From Geminicoccaceae bacterium (GTDB taxonomy: Bacteria > Pseudomonadota > Alphaproteobacteria > Geminicoccales > Geminicoccaceae), in the NCBI GenBank assembly GCA_020638495.1, contig JACKIN010000011.1:65425-129424 (forward strand): a DNA stretch of 64,000 bases, given 5' to 3'. Shown piece after piece: positions 30,883-38,897 of this stretch (positions are counted from its first letter, which is position 1; each line of letters starts with the position of its first letter). The notes beneath the pieces were generated by a model. That model did not search any database, was not told the DNA's origin, and was given only the letters and a program-made list of their open reading frames with translations. The position numbers and the translations under genes are program-made.

Positions 30883-31596
30883 TTGACCGGCGCTGCTGCC
30901 ACCATCCTGCAACTCGACGGCGTCGACTTGCGCTATGGCGATACGCCTCCCGTCCTGCATGGTCTCGACCTCACGCTCCAGGCTGGCAGCTTCCACTTCC
31001 TCAGCGGCCCCTCCGGTGCCGGCAAGACCTCGCTTCTGCGCCTGATCAGCCTGTCGCATCCGCCGTCCCGGGGCACGGTCCGTGTTTTCGGCCGGGAGAT
31101 CGACAAGATCAACCGCGAGGAGCTCGCCACACTGCGCCAGCGCATCGGCGTGGTGTTCCAGGATTTCCGCCTGCTCGACCATCTCTCCGCCTTCGACAAC
31201 GTCGCCCTGCCGCTCAGGATCGGCGGCGCCGACGAGGAGCAGACGGCGCGTTTCGTCGCCGACATGCTCGGCTGGCTCGGGCTCGGCGACCGGCTGGAGG
31301 CGAGGCCGGCCGAGCTCTCGATGGGCCAGCGCCAGCTCGTCTGCATCGCCCGCGCCGTGGTCGCCAAGCCCCGCCTGCTGCTCGCCGACGAGCCGACGAG
31401 CAATATCGACGCGAAAAATGCCGAGCGGCTCATGAACCTCTTCATCCAGATGCACCGGCTCGGCACCGCCGTGGTGATCGCCACGCACAGCGCCGAGCTC
31501 CTGCGCCGCTATCCCTATGCGGTGCTGCACATCGCCCAGGGCCGACTGACCGGCCCCCGCCCGCCGGCCGGCGCAGCTTCGAGCGGCACCGGCTGA
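30883..31596 (+). CDS. ftsE: Cell division ATP-binding protein FtsE
   Basis: This ABC ATPase pairs with FtsX to regulate peptidoglycan hydrolases at division. Walker A is GPSGAGKTS, the Q-loop region is VVFQDFRLLDHLS, and Walker B is LLLADEPTSNID. The signature is LSMGQRQ instead of the common LSGGEQQ. TTG at 30883 follows GGAG at five bases and gives 237 residues, normal for FtsE. An in-frame ATG at 30841 would add 14 non-conserved residues and has no clear ribosome-binding site. ftsX starts 4 bases downstream. Confidence 0.92.
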   Translation: MTGAAATILQLDGVDLRYGDTPPVLHGLDLTLQAGSFHFLSGPSGAGKTSLLRLISLSHPPSRGTVRVFGREIDKINREELATLRQRIGVVFQDFRLLDHLSAFDNVALPLRIGGADEEQTARFVADMLGWLGLGDRLEARPAELSMGQRQLVCIARAVVAKPRLLLADEPTSNIDAKNAERLMNLFIQMHRLGTAVVIATHSAELLRRYPYAVLHIAQGRLTGPRPPAGAASSGTG

Positions 31597-31599
31597 GCG

Positions 31600-32502
31600 A
31601 TGCGCAACCCCGATCTCGACCTGCCGCTCGAGACCACGGCCTTCGGTCGCTTCCTGCTCTGGCTGACGGCCGGGCTGGTCTTCCTCTGCGTCCTCGCCTT
31701 CGCCGTCGCCGCCATCGCCGATGCCCAGCTCACGGCCCTTCGCCAAGAGCCGCGCATCGTCACCGTGGCCCTGCCGCCGAACCCCGAGCCCGCGGCGGCC
31801 CGCCGCGAGGTGGACGACGTGCTGGCGCATGTCCGGGCCCTGCCGGGCGTCGCCTATGCCAGCCTGATCGACGAGGCGGCCTTCGGCGAGCTGGTCGACG
31901 AGCTCCTCGTCGACGACGCTGCCGATCGGGCGACCGGCGGCCTCTTCGGCGCCCGCATGCCGCTGCCGCGGCTCATCGACATCGCCTTCAACCCCGGTGC
32001 CGCGATCGACCTCCCTGCCCTCGACGAGGACATCTCCACGCTCGTGCCCGGCGCCACGCTCGGCGATTCCGGGCAGATCGAGCGCAGCCGGGAACGGCTC
32101 GCCGTGCTCTTCCGCGGCGTGGCGGGCTCCTTCGGGCTTCTGCTGCTCGCCGTCATCGTCGTTGTCGTCGTCTGGCTCACCCGGGCCGGGCTCGAGGCGC
32201 ACCGGCAGACCATCGACCTCCTGCGGCAGATGGGGGCGGGCGACCGCTACCTCGCCCGCCAGTTCGAGCAGCATGCCCTGGCCAAGGCGCTCCGGGGCGC
32301 GCTTCTCGGCTTCGCCCTCGCCATCTCGGTCGTCATCGTCGTGGTCTACGTGCCGACCCTCCTCGGCGAAGCACCGCTCGCCGCCCACGAGCTGGCCCCG
32401 GTCCACTGGGTGCTGCTCGCCATGGTGCCGGTGGTGGCGGCTCTCCTCGCCACGCTCGTCGCCCGGCTCACCGCCCACCACGGGCTGGCGCGGCTCCGCT
32501 GA
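31600..32502 (+). CDS. ftsX: Cell division protein FtsX (ABC permease-like)
   Basis: This is a 300-residue inner-membrane partner of FtsE. It has a first membrane helix (FLLWLTAGLVFLCVLAFAVAAI) and an extracytoplasmic loop of about 110 residues. Three further helices follow (LLLAVIVVVVVWLTRAGLEA, LLGFALAISVVIVVVYVP, VLLAMVPVVAALLATLVARL). The TIDLLRQMGAGDRYLARQFE coupling segment is typical of FtsX. It is adjacent to ftsE with a 3-base gap. Confidence 0.92.
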   Translation: MRNPDLDLPLETTAFGRFLLWLTAGLVFLCVLAFAVAAIADAQLTALRQEPRIVTVALPPNPEPAAARREVDDVLAHVRALPGVAYASLIDEAAFGELVDELLVDDAADRATGGLFGARMPLPRLIDIAFNPGAAIDLPALDEDISTLVPGATLGDSGQIERSRERLAVLFRGVAGSFGLLLLAVIVVVVVWLTRAGLEAHRQTIDLLRQMGAGDRYLARQFEQHALAKALRGALLGFALAISVVIVVVYVPTLLGEAPLAAHELAPVHWVLLAMVPVVAALLATLVARLTAHHGLARLR

Positions 32503-32550
32503 GCGTGCGATGGGGGACCTGCGCCCCACGAGACTGCTGGAGCCAGCCCC

Positions 32551-33273
32551 TTGCCGGTCGTCCGCTCGCTGCTCTTCAATATCTGGTTCTGGGCCTGGAC
32601 CGTCCTCGCCAGCCTGGCGATCCTGCCCTTCGCCGCCTTCGTCTCGGCCGGCCAGATGCGGCGCTACGCGGCCTTCTGGATGAAGGGCATCCATCTGGGC
32701 ATGCGGCTGCTGATCGGGCTCGGCCATCGCGTCCAGGGTCTCGAGCATCTGCCGGCGGGCCCCTGCATCATCGCCAGCAAGCACCAGTCGGCCTTCGAGA
32801 CGCTGGCCTATCACCCCATCCGGCCGGATCTGGTGATCGGCCTCAAGGAGGAGCTGACCCGCATCCCGGTCTTCGGCTGGTATCTCAGGATCGCGAGGAA
32901 CATCTCGATCGACCGGGGCGGCGCCGCCAAGGCCATGCGCTCGCTGGTGCGCGGTGCGGAGGCGGCCGTCGCCGACGGCCTGTCGATCCTGCTCTTTCCC
33001 GAAGGCCACCGCCAGCCGCCGGGCGCCCCACCCGACTACAAGCCCGGGATCGCCGCGGTCTACAAGGCGGCCAACGTGCCGGTGGTGCCGGTAGCCCTGG
33101 ATTCGGGCCGCTTCTGGCCGCGGCGCAGCTTCGTCAAGCGGCCGGGCGTGATCACGCTGCGCTTCCTCGAGCCGATCCCGCCGGGCCTCGACCGGCAGAC
33201 CTTCATGCGCCTCCTCGAGGAGCGCACCGAGGCGGCCTGCGACGAGCTCCTGGCGGAGCCCCTTCAGGCCTGA
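32551..33273 (+). CDS. plsC: 1-acyl-sn-glycerol-3-phosphate acyltransferase
   Basis: This enzyme adds the second acyl chain in phosphatidic acid synthesis. It has 240 residues with an N-terminal membrane helix. The acyltransferase motif is KHQSAFET (His then Glu where HX4D is usual) and the second motif is LLFPEGHRQPPG in place of FPEGTR. These variants are common in alphaproteobacterial PlsC (family knowledge). Translation starts at TTG with GGAG eight bases upstream. It follows ftsEX on the same strand. Confidence 0.9.
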   Translation: MPVVRSLLFNIWFWAWTVLASLAILPFAAFVSAGQMRRYAAFWMKGIHLGMRLLIGLGHRVQGLEHLPAGPCIIASKHQSAFETLAYHPIRPDLVIGLKEELTRIPVFGWYLRIARNISIDRGGAAKAMRSLVRGAEAAVADGLSILLFPEGHRQPPGAPPDYKPGIAAVYKAANVPVVPVALDSGRFWPRRSFVKRPGVITLRFLEPIPPGLDRQTFMRLLEERTEAACDELLAEPLQA

Positions 33274-33818
33274 CCGGCGGTCTCCGCCTCGAGCGCTTCC
33301 GCGACCGCCTCGAGCGCCGGATCCCTGACCGCCATCTTGCGCAGATGGGCAACGGTGGCGAGCACGTAGTCGGGGTTCGCCCCGCCTCTGCCCCGGCCCT
33401 GCCGGACGAAGCGCAGCACCTCGGCGAGCGGCAGGTCGCCCGCGAACTGCACGTGGTCCGGCCGGGCCAGATAGCACCAGGCATCGACCTTGCGCCCGTC
33501 GCCGAGCACGAGCTCGAGGCGTCGCCGCTCGTAGACATCGGTGACCAGCTCACGGCCGTCGAGATAGCCCAGCGTCTCGGCCTCCTGGGCCGCCTCGACC
33601 GCCAGCGCCCGGCCGAAGCAGGCCCGGCCCGGGGCGAGGCCGAGCACGAGGCCCGGCTTCTCCGGCGTGCCGCGCCAGACCCAAGAGTAGACGCAGAGGC
33701 TGCGATGGTAGCCGTGCAGCAGCGCCGGGGCCGACGCGACAGGCTCGAAGCCCGGGTTCCACATCAGCGAGCCATAGGCGAAGAACCACACCCGCGCCGG
33801 CAAGGGGGCCGCGGTCAT
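33264..33818 (-). CDS. ChaC-like gamma-glutamylcyclotransferase
   Basis: This 184-residue enzyme of the ChaC type cleaves glutathione to 5-oxoproline and Cys-Gly. The binding loop is FAYGSLMWNPGF, followed by HGYHRSLCVYSWVWRGTPE. The acidic residue expected for catalysis is in the DGRELVTDVY region. It lies 17 bases after tyrA on the same strand and overlaps plsC convergently by 10 bases. A second, longer homologue is at 39607-40323. Confidence 0.9.
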   Translation of the reverse strand: MTAAPLPARVWFFAYGSLMWNPGFEPVASAPALLHGYHRSLCVYSWVWRGTPEKPGLVLGLAPGRACFGRALAVEAAQEAETLGYLDGRELVTDVYERRRLELVLGDGRKVDAWCYLARPDHVQFAGDLPLAEVLRFVRQGRGRGGANPDYVLATVAHLRKMAVRDPALEAVAEALEAETAGQA

Positions 33819-33835
33819 CTCAGCGCCTTCCCATC

Positions 33836-34753
33836 TCAGGGCTTGGTCGCGAGCGGGTCCTCGGGCTGGCGGACATAGGCCTGGCCCGCCTCGACCACGC
33901 CGCGGCGGATCGCCCGGGTACGGGTGAAGAGATCGAACAGCGCCTCGCCCTCGCCCCAGCGGATCGCCCGCTGCAGGGCCACCAGATCCTCGGTGAAGCG
34001 GCCGAGCATCTCGAGCACCGCCTCCCGGTTGTTGAGGAAGACGTCGCGCCACATGGTGGGATCGGAGCCGGCGATGCGGGTGAAGTCGGTGAAGCCGCCG
34101 GCGGCGTACTTGAAGACCTCGGTGCGCGCCTGATCCTCGAGGTCGGCCACCGTGCCGACGATGGTGTAGGCGATCAGGTGCGGCAAATGCGAGGTGATGG
34201 CGAGCACCTTGTCGTGGTGCTCGGGCGTCATCACGTCGACCAGCGAGCCGGCCGCCTCCCAGAGTTCCCTGACCCGCTCGACCGAGGCCGGGTCGGCATC
34301 GGCGAGCGGTGTGAGGATGCAGCGGCGCTGCCGGAAGAGCGAGGCGAAGGCGGCATCCGGGCCGGAATGCTCGGTGCCGGCGACCGGATGGCCGGGGACG
34401 AAATGCTGCGGCGCCGGCAGATGCGGGCGGACATCCTGGACGATCTGCGCCTTGACCGAGCCGACATCCGTGACGATGGCGTCCGTCCCCAGGCTGCCGC
34501 CGATCGCCGCCGCGAGCGCGCCCATGCTGCCGGGCGGCGTGCCCAGCACCACGAGATCGGCACCTCGCACCGCCGCCGCCGGGTCGGTCGTGGCCGAATC
34601 GCAGAGCCCGAGCTCGAGGGCGCGATCCAGCGTCTCCTGGCGCCGCGACGCCGCCACGATCTCGCCGGCCAGCCCCTCCTTCTGCAGCACCCGGGCGAGC
34701 GAGCCGTTGATCAGGCCGATGCCGATCAGCGCCACACGCGAGAAGGGCTTCAT
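33836..34753 (-). CDS. tyrA: Prephenate/cyclohexadienyl dehydrogenase
   Basis: This enzyme oxidatively decarboxylates prephenate (or arogenate) on the way to tyrosine. It has 305 residues with an N-terminal NAD(P) loop IGIGLINGSLARVL. Substrate-site residues lie in HPVAGTEHSGPDAAF and HDKVLAITSHLPHLIAYT. The start overlaps the hisC stop (ATGA, 34750-34753). It forms an operon with the chorismate mutase and the aminotransferase, so the cluster supplies tyrosine and phenylalanine precursors. Confidence 0.95.
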   Translation of the reverse strand: MKPFSRVALIGIGLINGSLARVLQKEGLAGEIVAASRRQETLDRALELGLCDSATTDPAAAVRGADLVVLGTPPGSMGALAAAIGGSLGTDAIVTDVGSVKAQIVQDVRPHLPAPQHFVPGHPVAGTEHSGPDAAFASLFRQRRCILTPLADADPASVERVRELWEAAGSLVDVMTPEHHDKVLAITSHLPHLIAYTIVGTVADLEDQARTEVFKYAAGGFTDFTRIAGSDPTMWRDVFLNNREAVLEMLGRFTEDLVALQRAIRWGEGEALFDLFTRTRAIRRGVVEAGQAYVRQPEDPLATKP

Positions 34754-35856
34754 CTCGGCTCACCCTTGGTGAACCGCCCGAGCGAGGCGACCAGCGCCCG
34801 GTTCTCGGCCTCGCGCCCGACCGTGATCCGCAGGCAGAGCGGCAGGCCATAGGCCGCCATCTGGCGCGGAATCAGGCCGTCCGCCTCGAGATGGGCATTT
34901 GCGGCCACGGCATTGCGGCCGGGCTCGGCCGGGAACTCGACGAGCAGGAAATTGCCGACGCTCGGATGGACATGGAGGCCGAGCCCCTCGAGCTCGGCCT
35001 CGAGCCAGGGCAGCCACTTCGCATTGTGGGCGCGGGCCCGCTGCTCGTGGGCGACGTCCTCGAGCGCCGCGATCCCCGCCTCCTGCGCCGGCAGCGCCAC
35101 GTTGAAGGGGCCGCGCAGCCGGTTGATCACATCGACCACTTCGGGCGGGCCATAGAGCCAGCCGAGGCGCAGGGCGGCGAGGCCGTAGAGCTTGGAGAAG
35201 GTCCGGGTCATGACGACGTTGGGCTCGCTCATGGCGAGCTCCTGGCCGCTGTCGTAATCCGCCGCCTCGACGAACTCGGCATACGCCGCGTCGACGACGA
35301 GCAGAACGTCCGCCGGCAGGCCGGCATGCAGGCGGCGAAGCTCGTCGCCAGAGAGATAGCTGCCGGTCGGGTTGTTGGGGTTGGCGATGAAGACGATGCG
35401 CGTGCGGCTGGTGAGCCGGGCGAGCAGCGCGTCGACATCGGCCCTGAGCCGCTGCTCGGGGGCCGCCACCGGCGTGGCGCCGACGCCGAGGGCCGAGAGC
35501 CGGTACATGAGAAAGCCGTGCTCGGTGAACAGCACCTCCTCGCCCGGCCCGGCATAGGCGCGGGCCAGGAGGGCGATCAGCTCGTCGGAGCCTGCCCCGC
35601 ACACCAGCCGCGCCGGATCGAGGTTGTGGCGCCGGGCCAGGGCCGCGCGCAGCGCCTCCGAGCCGCCCTCGGGATAGCGATGCAGCCGCTCGGCCGTGCC
35701 GCGAAAGGCCTCGACCGCGAGCGGGCTCGGGCCGATGGCGCTCTCGTTGGCCGAAAGCTTGGCCGCCGGCCGGCCGCTGCCGGTCTCGGCCCTGCCGCCC
35801 TGGTAGGCCTGGATCTCGAGAATGCCGGGCCGCGGCCGCGGCGCTGTGCTTGCCAT
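34750..35856 (-). CDS. hisC: Histidinol-phosphate/aromatic aminotransferase, HisC family
   Basis: This is a 368-residue class I/II PLP aminotransferase. NPNNPTGSYLS, the PLP lysine in TFSKLYGLAALRLGW and the Arg of LCLRITVGREAENRAL identify it. Placed between chorismate mutase and tyrA, it may act on aromatic 2-oxo acids as well as histidinol phosphate, as such HisC2-type proteins often do (inference). The ATG at 35854-35856 starts the conserved part; longer starts add an unconserved leader. Confidence 0.93.
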   Translation of the reverse strand: MASTAPRPRPGILEIQAYQGGRAETGSGRPAAKLSANESAIGPSPLAVEAFRGTAERLHRYPEGGSEALRAALARRHNLDPARLVCGAGSDELIALLARAYAGPGEEVLFTEHGFLMYRLSALGVGATPVAAPEQRLRADVDALLARLTSRTRIVFIANPNNPTGSYLSGDELRRLHAGLPADVLLVVDAAYAEFVEAADYDSGQELAMSEPNVVMTRTFSKLYGLAALRLGWLYGPPEVVDVINRLRGPFNVALPAQEAGIAALEDVAHEQRARAHNAKWLPWLEAELEGLGLHVHPSVGNFLLVEFPAEPGRNAVAANAHLEADGLIPRQMAAYGLPLCLRITVGREAENRALVASLGRFTKGEPR

Positions 35857-35902
35857 CACGCAATAACCCGCGATTGGAGGAGGTAGGCTGACGTCCAGCC
35901 GC

Positions 35903-36787
35903 TCAGGCGTCGCTGTCGGAAGAATCGGCGATGACGCCGAGGGGGCGTGGATAGCTGCCGAGCACATCGAGGCGCAAGAGCCTCTCCCGCAACGGCGCGA
36001 AGGCCTGGCCGAGGCCGGCCTGCACCACCTCGCCCATGCCCGCCACCTCGGCGAGGAAGAAGGCGCTCTCCGGCTGCAGATCGCGCAAGGCCACGAGCGA
36101 GACGAGGTCGACGCCAGCCGCGGCGATCAGGTCGCGCAGCCGGGCCCGGCTGAGATTGAGGTCGGTCTCGATGGCCAGAAGCGTCAGGTCGGCGCTCGAC
36201 GGCTCGGCCAGGAGCGTGCCCAGCACCAGCGCGCCCGGCACGGGCGCGGCATCATCCGTGTCGGCCGGACAGAACGGCAGGCGGCCGACCACGCGCAGGG
36301 GGCTGTCGATCAGGGTCGGCGTGACCTGCCGCCACCAGTAGCTGTCCTCGGTCGGTGCCGGCACGACGAGCAGCTCGGCCTCGCCGTTGGCGATCAGGCG
36401 AAAGCCCTGATACGCCGTCTCTACCATGGTGAGCGGCGTCGTCGTGCCGAACTGGTCGCGCGCCAGGGTGGTGACGTGCGGCTGGGCCGGATCGTCCAGC
36501 ACGGCCACCTTGAAGGGGGTCTGCAGCCGCGTCGTGGCGGCGAGCAGCTCGCGCCACATCCGGGTGAGCGCCGCCGGCGGCAGGGCCGGGGCGGCCCGCG
36601 CGGTCAGCCGGCGGATGAGGTCGGCCTCGCGCGACGGGCGCAGCGCCAGGCCCGTGGCGTTGGTCTTGACCTCGGCGATGCGCCGCACGACGGCGATGCG
36701 CTCGAGGAGGAGATCGACCACCGCGTCGTCGAGGCGGTCGATCTCGGCCCGAAGCCGACTGAGCTCGTCTGGTGCAGGTTCGGCCAA
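35903..36787 (-). CDS. Chorismate mutase (AroQ) fused to a divergent prephenate-dehydratase-like domain
   Basis: In this 294-residue protein, residues 1-95 are an AroQ chorismate mutase: LSRLRAEIDRLDDAVVDLLLER, RRIAEVK and MWRELLAATTRLQ. The remaining 200 residues (KVAVLDDPAQPHVTTLARDQF, TMVETAYQGFRLIANGEAELLVVP, then DLTLLAIETD) look like a periplasmic-binding/dehydratase fold. They lack the TRF motif of working prephenate dehydratases. It converts chorismate to prephenate for the tyrA and hisC gene products downstream. The C-terminal part may be regulatory. Confidence 0.88.
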   Translation of the reverse strand: MAEPAPDELSRLRAEIDRLDDAVVDLLLERIAVVRRIAEVKTNATGLALRPSREADLIRRLTARAAPALPPAALTRMWRELLAATTRLQTPFKVAVLDDPAQPHVTTLARDQFGTTTPLTMVETAYQGFRLIANGEAELLVVPAPTEDSYWWRQVTPTLIDSPLRVVGRLPFCPADTDDAAPVPGALVLGTLLAEPSSADLTLLAIETDLNLSRARLRDLIAAAGVDLVSLVALRDLQPESAFFLAEVAGMGEVVQAGLGQAFAPLRERLLRLDVLGSYPRPLGVIADSSDSDA

Positions 36788-36878
36788 GGGTCGCTTCTCG
36801 CAGGCTCGCGCTGGATTTCAAGGCGCTCACTTACGCCGCGGCGTCGGACGCGTAAAGCCACAGCCGCAGCCGGCACCC

Positions 36879-36906
36879 TTGACAGCCGGTCCGTGCCGGC
36901 CAAGAT
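36879..36906 (+). promoter_or_regulatory. Candidate promoter for the SAM-II/metA transcript
   Basis: A perfect -35 TTGACA at 36879-36884 is followed after 16 bases by CAAGAT at 36901-36906 (weak -10). The predicted start of transcription, around 36913, coincides with the first base of the riboswitch aptamer. Confidence 0.5.
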
Positions 36907-36912
36907 GGCGTC

Positions 36913-36968
36913 CGTGGTGATTTGAGCTGACCGGCTTGCGGCCACGTTAAACAAGCAGCTAAAAGGTC
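36913..36968 (+). promoter_or_regulatory. SAM-II riboswitch upstream of metA
   Basis: The RNA can form the H-type pseudoknot of SAM-II. Stem P1 is CGTGG (36913-36917) with CCACG (36942-36946). Within its loop AGCTG (36925-36929) pairs with CAGCT (36956-36960), and ACC (36930-36932) can pair with GGT (36965-36967). The conserved TGATTT near the 5' end and GCTAAAAGG at the 3' end match the known motif. It lies 81 bases before the metA start, the classic alphaproteobacterial location. Binding of S-adenosylmethionine is expected to reduce metA translation. Confidence 0.85.
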
Positions 36969-37049
36969 GTGCTTGGCAGGTCTCCTGGCCGCGCGGTCCC
37001 GCTAGCCGACGTTGACGTGGGCGTACCGGCGGTGTGCTGGAGACATCTC

Positions 37050-38003
37050 GTGCCGATCAAGATTCCCAATGATCTGCCCGCCGCGGCGATGCTGGCGACC
37101 GAGGGGGTGCGACTGATCGGCGAGAACGAGGCGCTGCGCCAGGACGTGCGGCCGCTGCAGATCGCGCTGCTCAACCTGATGCCGGAGAAGCCCAAGACCG
37201 AGACGCAGCTCGCCCGGCTGCTCGGCGCCACCGCCCTGCAGGTGGAGCTGACCCTGCTCACCACCTCGACCTACCGGCCGCAGAACGTGCCGCTCTCGCA
37301 CCTGCAGAGCTTCTATCGCCAGTGGGACGAGGTCAGGGACCGAAAGTTCGATGGGCTGATCGTCACCGGTGCCCCGGTCGAGCTCCTGCCGTTCGAGGAG
37401 GTCAAGTACTGGCCCGAGCTCGCCGCCATCTTCGACTGGTCAAGGACCAACGTGCATTCCTGCTTCCACATCTGCTGGGGGGCGCAGGCGGCACTGTTCC
37501 ACTTCCATGGCGTGCCCAAGTACACCCTGCCGGTGAAGCGCTTCGGCATCTACACGCACTATGTCATCGAGCGACGGGACGCGGCCCGCCCGGGCCTCCT
37601 GCGCGGCTTCGACGACTATTTCCTGGTGCCGGTCTCGCGCCATACCGAGGTGCGCCGCGCCGACATCGAGGCCGTGCCCGGCCTCGAGGTCCTGGCCGTC
37701 TCCAACGCGGCCGGCGTCTGTCTCGTCCACGACCCGCGCCACCGCGAGGTCTTCATGTTCAACCACCTCGAATACGACACCTTCACCCTCGCCGACGAGT
37801 ACCGGCGCGACTGCGCCGGCCGTGGCGACGTCTCCCTGCCGCTCAACTACTACCCGGACGACGACCCGACCAAGGCGCCACGCAATTGCTGGCGGGCCTA
37901 CGCCCACCTCCTGTTCGGCAACTGGATCAACGAGATCTACCAGACCACGCCGTTCGACAGCTCGCTGATCGGCCTCAGCGAAGCGGCCGTGCGGGCGGCG
38001 TGA
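37050..38003 (+). CDS. metA: Homoserine O-acyltransferase (MetA family), predicted acetyl-CoA type
   Basis: This enzyme acylates homoserine, the first committed step of methionine synthesis. It has 317 residues. The catalytic Cys is C142 (HICWGAQAA) and FNHLEYD supplies the His and Glu of the active site. Residue 111 is Glu (GAPVELLPFEEV). In characterised MetA proteins Glu here goes with acetyl-CoA and Gly with succinyl-CoA, so the acetyl form is predicted. The GTG at 37050 has GGAG seven bases before it. The SAM-II riboswitch lies upstream. Confidence 0.94.
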   Translation: MPIKIPNDLPAAAMLATEGVRLIGENEALRQDVRPLQIALLNLMPEKPKTETQLARLLGATALQVELTLLTTSTYRPQNVPLSHLQSFYRQWDEVRDRKFDGLIVTGAPVELLPFEEVKYWPELAAIFDWSRTNVHSCFHICWGAQAALFHFHGVPKYTLPVKRFGIYTHYVIERRDAARPGLLRGFDDYFLVPVSRHTEVRRADIEAVPGLEVLAVSNAAGVCLVHDPRHREVFMFNHLEYDTFTLADEYRRDCAGRGDVSLPLNYYPDDDPTKAPRNCWRAYAHLLFGNWINEIYQTTPFDSSLIGLSEAAVRAA

Positions 38004-38808
38004 GACCGGGCCCGACCACGCGCGCCGCCGGCCGGCCGGCGGCGGTGCGCTGGCAAGGCTGCTCCCGCGCGGTCACCGCCTCCGGCACCGGCACGTAGCG
38101 CCGGCTGCTCGGCCGGATGGCGGCGAATTCCGGCGTCGGCGCGTAGACGTCCTTGACCGCCTCGCCGATCAGCACACCTGAGAAATGCGGCAGGAGCCTG
38201 AGGCCGAGCCGCTCGACCGAAACGCTCAGCCGCCGCACGGCGCGGCGGCCCCTGGGCAGGACGCGCGCCAAGGGCGGCATGAAAAGAGCGCCGCGCAGCT
38301 CGCCCGTGGCAAACAGGTGGTTCTTCAGGCTGCGCTCGAGCTGGCCTTTCGAGAAGGGCTGGCCGAAGCCGAACGGTGTCTTCTCGCTCCAGCACCAGAG
38401 GCCGCGCCGGTTGGGCACGATCAGCACCATGCGGCCACCGTCCCGCAGCACCCGCCAGGCCTCGCGCATCAGCCGGTTGCCATGCGGGCTGCATTCCAGC
38501 GCATGCGCCAGGATCAACCGGTCGAAGGTGCGATCGTCGAACGGCAGCTCGTCCTCGCGCCCCAGCACGGCGAGGTTGCGGTCGGGCTTCGGCCAGGCGG
38601 CCACCCCCTGGGTCGCCGGCATCAGCGCCACCCGCCGGCCGGCCTCCTCGAAGGTGGCCAGGAACGGCGTGGCGAAGCCGATGCCGAGCAGCTCCATGCC
38701 GCCGAGATCCGGCCAGATCTGGCGCAGCTGATGATTGATGAGACGGCGCGCATACTCGCCGTCCCGGCTCGCATAGAACTCTGTCAGCTCGACAATATCG
38801 GGCCGCAT
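37975..38808 (-). CDS. Class I SAM-dependent methyltransferase
   Basis: This 277-residue protein is of the methyltransferase type 11 kind. It has GMELLGIGFATPFLATFEE (SAM-binding glycine loop), LPFDDRTFDRLILAHALE and EAWRVLRDGGRMVLIVPN. The C-terminal third (LPHFSGVLIGEAVKDVYAP) and a Pro/Arg-rich tail are less conserved. ATG at 38806-38808 is preferred; an upstream ATG adds 14 residues. It overlaps the end of metA convergently by 29 bases and is divergent from gloB. The substrate is unknown. Confidence 0.88.
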   Translation of the reverse strand: MRPDIVELTEFYASRDGEYARRLINHQLRQIWPDLGGMELLGIGFATPFLATFEEAGRRVALMPATQGVAAWPKPDRNLAVLGREDELPFDDRTFDRLILAHALECSPHGNRLMREAWRVLRDGGRMVLIVPNRRGLWCWSEKTPFGFGQPFSKGQLERSLKNHLFATGELRGALFMPPLARVLPRGRRAVRRLSVSVERLGLRLLPHFSGVLIGEAVKDVYAPTPEFAAIRPSSRRYVPVPEAVTAREQPCQRTAAGRPAARVVGPGLTPPARPLR

Positions 38809-38897
38809 CGCCTGGCCAGCTCCCTTGTCATGACTTGCACTATAGGCCATCCGACCCGTAATTGAAGCGCAACGCAGGGAAATCAGAGGAAACCGCC

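Noticed and set aside
31000..31600. LSMGQ signature in FtsE taken as a defective ABC ATPase
   Set aside because: Walker A, Walker B and the switch His (THSAELL) are intact, and signature variants are common in alphaproteobacterial FtsE, so this is unlikely to be a loss of function.
30760..33477. A 905-codon open frame on the minus strand across ftsE, ftsX and plsC
   Set aside because: It is antisense to three well-recognised genes, is rich in Arg/Glu/Gly/Asp repeats typical of GC-rich shadows, and has no family motif.
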